Origin: Microvirga terrae
GTDB lineage: Bacteria; Pseudomonadota; Alphaproteobacteria; Rhizobiales; Beijerinckiaceae
NCBI RefSeq assembly: GCF_013307435.2
Contig: NZ_CP102847.1
Coordinates: forward strand, 174,489 to 238,488
Direction: 5' to 3'
Length of the DNA: 64,000 bases
The notes beneath the pieces are model-generated. The model made no database searches and was not told where the DNA came from. It worked only from the letters and a program-made list of their open reading frames with translations. The translations under genes and the position numbers were made by a program. Below, piece after piece: positions 62,031 through 64,000 of the stretch. Numbering within the stretch: the stretch's first letter is position 1; every line of letters begins with the position of its first letter.

Positions 62031-63722
62031 TTACGATGCGCCATTCGAGGGGATCGGCAACGTGAACTGAAACACGGCTCCGCACGGTTCGTTCGCGCTC
62101 GCCCACATGCGTCCGCCGTGCCCTTCGATGATTGAACGGCTGATCGCCAGCCCCATGCCCATGCCGGCTGCCTTGGTCGTGTAGAAGGCCTCGAACACGC
62201 GCTCACTTGTGGCCACTTGCAAACCCGGACCTGAGTCCCGCACGGTGACGAGCACGCCGCCTGACTTGTCGGTTCCGGTGCTGATCAGCACTTCCCGCTC
62301 ACCGTCGGAGACGCCGCTCAGTGCGTCGACGGCGTTGACAATCAGATTGAGCATGACCTGTTGCAATTGCACGCGATCACCGCGAACGAGCGGCAAGCCA
62401 TCGGCCAACTCGGTCTTGAGGCTGACGCGGTTCTTCATCGCCTCCGCGCGGGTGAGCTCAATCACCTCGCGGATAGGTCCGCTGATCTCCAGCAGATCCT
62501 GACGCGGCGGCGCCTTCTGGATCAGATCGCGGATCCGGTGGATGATCTCGCTCGCCCGGGTGCTGTTCTTGACGATCTGGGTGAGCAACTGCCGCACCTT
62601 GTCCAGATCGGGCGATTGACGCGCGAGCCAGCGCAGAGCCGCCTGGGCACTGGCGACCGTGGCCGCGATGGGCTGGTTGACCTCGTGGGCGATCGAGCCG
62701 GTCAGCTGGGCCATGGTGGCAACGCGGTTGGCGTGCGCCAGCTCCATCTGCCCCTCGCGGTAGCGCCGCTCGCTCTCGCGGGCCTCCGCTTCCGCCTGCT
62801 TACGAAGGGTAATATCCCGCAAATAGGCCGTAAACCGCGGCCCCTTCCCGCTACTGATCGGACTGATGGCCAACTCGACGGGGAACCGGGAACCGTCAGC
62901 CCGCAAGGCCTCCAGCTCAATGCGCCGGTTCAGCACAGGACCTTCACCCGTGGCAAGATAATGAGCCATGCCGCGGCGGTGCCTGTCCCGGTATTCCGGC
63001 GGGATGATGAGGCCGGCCAAATCCTGGCCCAAGACCGCCTCCCGCGTAAACCCGAAGGTCTGCTCCGCAGCGGAGTTCCATTCGATGATGTGGCTCTCTC
63101 CATCGGTGGAGATAATGCAGTCGAGGGCCGCCTCGAGGATGGAGCCCTTGAGGGCCTCACTCTCACGCAAATCCTCCTGGGCGTTCTTGTAGTCGGTCAT
63201 GTCGATAGAAACAGCCAGGAGGCTGTCCAACGTGCCGGAGCGATCGCGAACAGGGCTGACGGCATTCCGCACCCAGACCACTGATCCATCTGGGCGCAGA
63301 TAGCGCTTCTCGATCTCGAAGGCCTCACCTAATTTCAAGGCGCGACGGAACAGAGTTACATTGTGGGCGAGGTCGTCCGGGTGGGTGCAATCCTGCATGC
63401 TGAGCTGGAGAAGCTCATCGCGGCGGCGGCCCAGGATGGCGCAAAATTGGTCGTTCACGCGCACAAAGCGCCCGGTCGGGTCACATTGGGCCATCCCTGC
63501 CGCCGCCTGGGCGAAAAGGGCTTCCACCTGCTCCCTGCTTCGGGCCAAGGCCCCATCGGCTGGGCCATACAGGTCAGGCATCGCCCGTCCCTCGTAGAAG
63601 CTCTGCAGAGCTGCGTCGATGATATCGCTGGCACTCTGGTAGTGGCCGGAGGACACATCCTCGCCGATAAGGTGCACGAGTTCAGCGGTGAGGGAGACGT
63701 TCAGGGTGGATCTGGGCGCCAT
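62031..63722 (-). CDS. PAS histidine kinase with an N-terminal ParD/RHH-like segment
   Basis: A 563-residue protein from ATG 63722 (63752 is also possible; neither has a strong Shine-Dalgarno). Residues 1-45 look like a ParD-type antitoxin N-terminus: S-T-L-N-V-S-L-T-A-E-L and S-G-H-Y-Q-S-A-S-D-I-I-D-A-A-L. Then PAS 1 (~65-190), PAS 2 (~200-320), and a transmitter with I-A-H-E-V-N-Q-P, N-L-I-V-N-A-V-D-A and G-M-G-M-G-L-A-I. There is no membrane span. The transmitter is nearly the same as in the giant kinase. Confidence 0.85.
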   Translation of the reverse strand: MAPRSTLNVSLTAELVHLIGEDVSSGHYQSASDIIDAALQSFYEGRAMPDLYGPADGALARSREQVEALFAQAAAGMAQCDPTGRFVRVNDQFCAILGRRRDELLQLSMQDCTHPDDLAHNVTLFRRALKLGEAFEIEKRYLRPDGSVVWVRNAVSPVRDRSGTLDSLLAVSIDMTDYKNAQEDLRESEALKGSILEAALDCIISTDGESHIIEWNSAAEQTFGFTREAVLGQDLAGLIIPPEYRDRHRRGMAHYLATGEGPVLNRRIELEALRADGSRFPVELAISPISSGKGPRFTAYLRDITLRKQAEAEARESERRYREGQMELAHANRVATMAQLTGSIAHEVNQPIAATVASAQAALRWLARQSPDLDKVRQLLTQIVKNSTRASEIIHRIRDLIQKAPPRQDLLEISGPIREVIELTRAEAMKNRVSLKTELADGLPLVRGDRVQLQQVMLNLIVNAVDALSGVSDGEREVLISTGTDKSGGVLVTVRDSGPGLQVATSERVFEAFYTTKAAGMGMGLAISRSIIEGHGGRMWASANEPCGAVFQFTLPIPSNGAS

Positions 63723-63819
63723 AGACCGATCCAGTGCATGAATGAAATCCATTATAAGACTGTTGCAAGGGATGTCACTGCCGAAGTCTCGGAGACGATC
63801 TGAGCGTGAATAGGCCCGC

Positions 63820-63919
63820 GACGGCAGCAATCGCGCTGCAAGGACGTCAATTCCTCTGGCGCAGCAGTGGCGCCGGCCCGGTAGGTTCGATCCCATGAGC
63901 TTTGTGCCGGGAGGCCGTG
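63820..63919 (+). repeat. conserved leader repeat, copy 3
   Basis: GCAATCGCGCTGCAAGG, CGTCAATTCCTCTGGCG, GGCCCGGTAGGTTC, CATGAGCT and GTGCCGGGAGG, ending just before ATG 63920. It is divergent from the ParD-kinase gene. Confidence 0.78.
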
Positions 63920-64000
63920 ATGAAGGCAACGGAGCAGGAAAGCATCCTCAGCGTCAATACCAGCCCGCTGGGTCAGGAGAGGAGAGAGCTCACCATGGAT
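63920..64000 (+). CDS. start of an unidentified gene, cut by window edge
   Basis: An open frame of 27 codons (MKATEQESILSV) from ATG 63920 with GGGAGG upstream; a second in-frame ATG at 63995 also has a purine-rich GAGAGGAGAGAG before it. Too short to identify. Its place behind leader repeat copy 3 is the main support. Confidence 0.45.
   Translation, partial: MKATEQESILSVNTSPLGQERRELTMD

Overview
The window is GC-rich and looks like a chromosome or large replicon of an alphaproteobacterium in the order Hyphomicrobiales, most likely Methylobacteriaceae (Microvirga- or Methylobacterium-like). This is inferred from an ATP-synthase zeta-type protein (a family of alphaproteobacteria), a DUF1127 peptide, HEVNQP-type histidine kinases with FixJ-like regulators, and paired BTLCP transglutaminase-like proteins. 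No rRNA, tRNA or CRISPR array was seen. One IS630-type transposase is cut by the left edge. Most of the content is accessory: stress defence, efflux and signalling.

Layout: 0.5-5.8 kb, a leftward group with an acetolactate-synthase-like enzyme, an E1-alpha dehydrogenase subunit, an orphan NuoF and a quinone-reductase-like enzyme. 6.1-8.1 kb, msrA/msrB methionine sulfoxide repair, a DUF1127 peptide and a DUF417 membrane protein. 8.3-12.9 kb, an aldehyde dehydrogenase, small proteins, a BTLCP protein and a TetR regulator; six copies of one palindrome tie the DUF417, BTLCP and TetR promoters together. 13-16.5 kb, a coupled set with a zeta-subunit-like protein, a chimeric WrbA-like fragment and a flavin disulfide reductase, then a VOC protein. 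16.6-21.6 kb, an RND pump whose adaptor gene is frameshifted, and a degenerate Dps-like protein.

22-26.3 kb holds an AraC regulator, a cNMP-domain/thioredoxin-reductase-like fusion and a GH1-like hydrolase. 26.4-36.1 kb is a stress island: secreted cupin, Tat-exported hydrolases, Ohr, an OmpR/EnvZ-type two-component pair and a DipZ-like exported thiol-redox protein. Repeated direct-repeat boxes and a repeated ~36-bp element in its intergenic regions suggest one regulon. 37-43.7 kb carries EmrAB-type efflux with three TetR-type genes and a protein that joins a cysteine-protease-like domain to a TetR ligand domain without a helix-turn-helix. 45.8-49.9 kb is an Ndh / acetoacetate decarboxylase / patatin / 3-hydroxybutyrate dehydrogenase operon for ketone-body or polyhydroxybutyrate metabolism.

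50-64 kb is a signalling island: an 1861-residue kinase/ATPase/GAF/PAS/histidine kinase, a seven-PAS histidine kinase, two response regulators plus a receiver remnant, and a histidine kinase with a ParD-like N-terminus. A ~100-bp promoter/leader sequence recurs four times between 40.9 and 63.9 kb in front of unrelated reading frames. It is the most interesting unexplained signal in the window.
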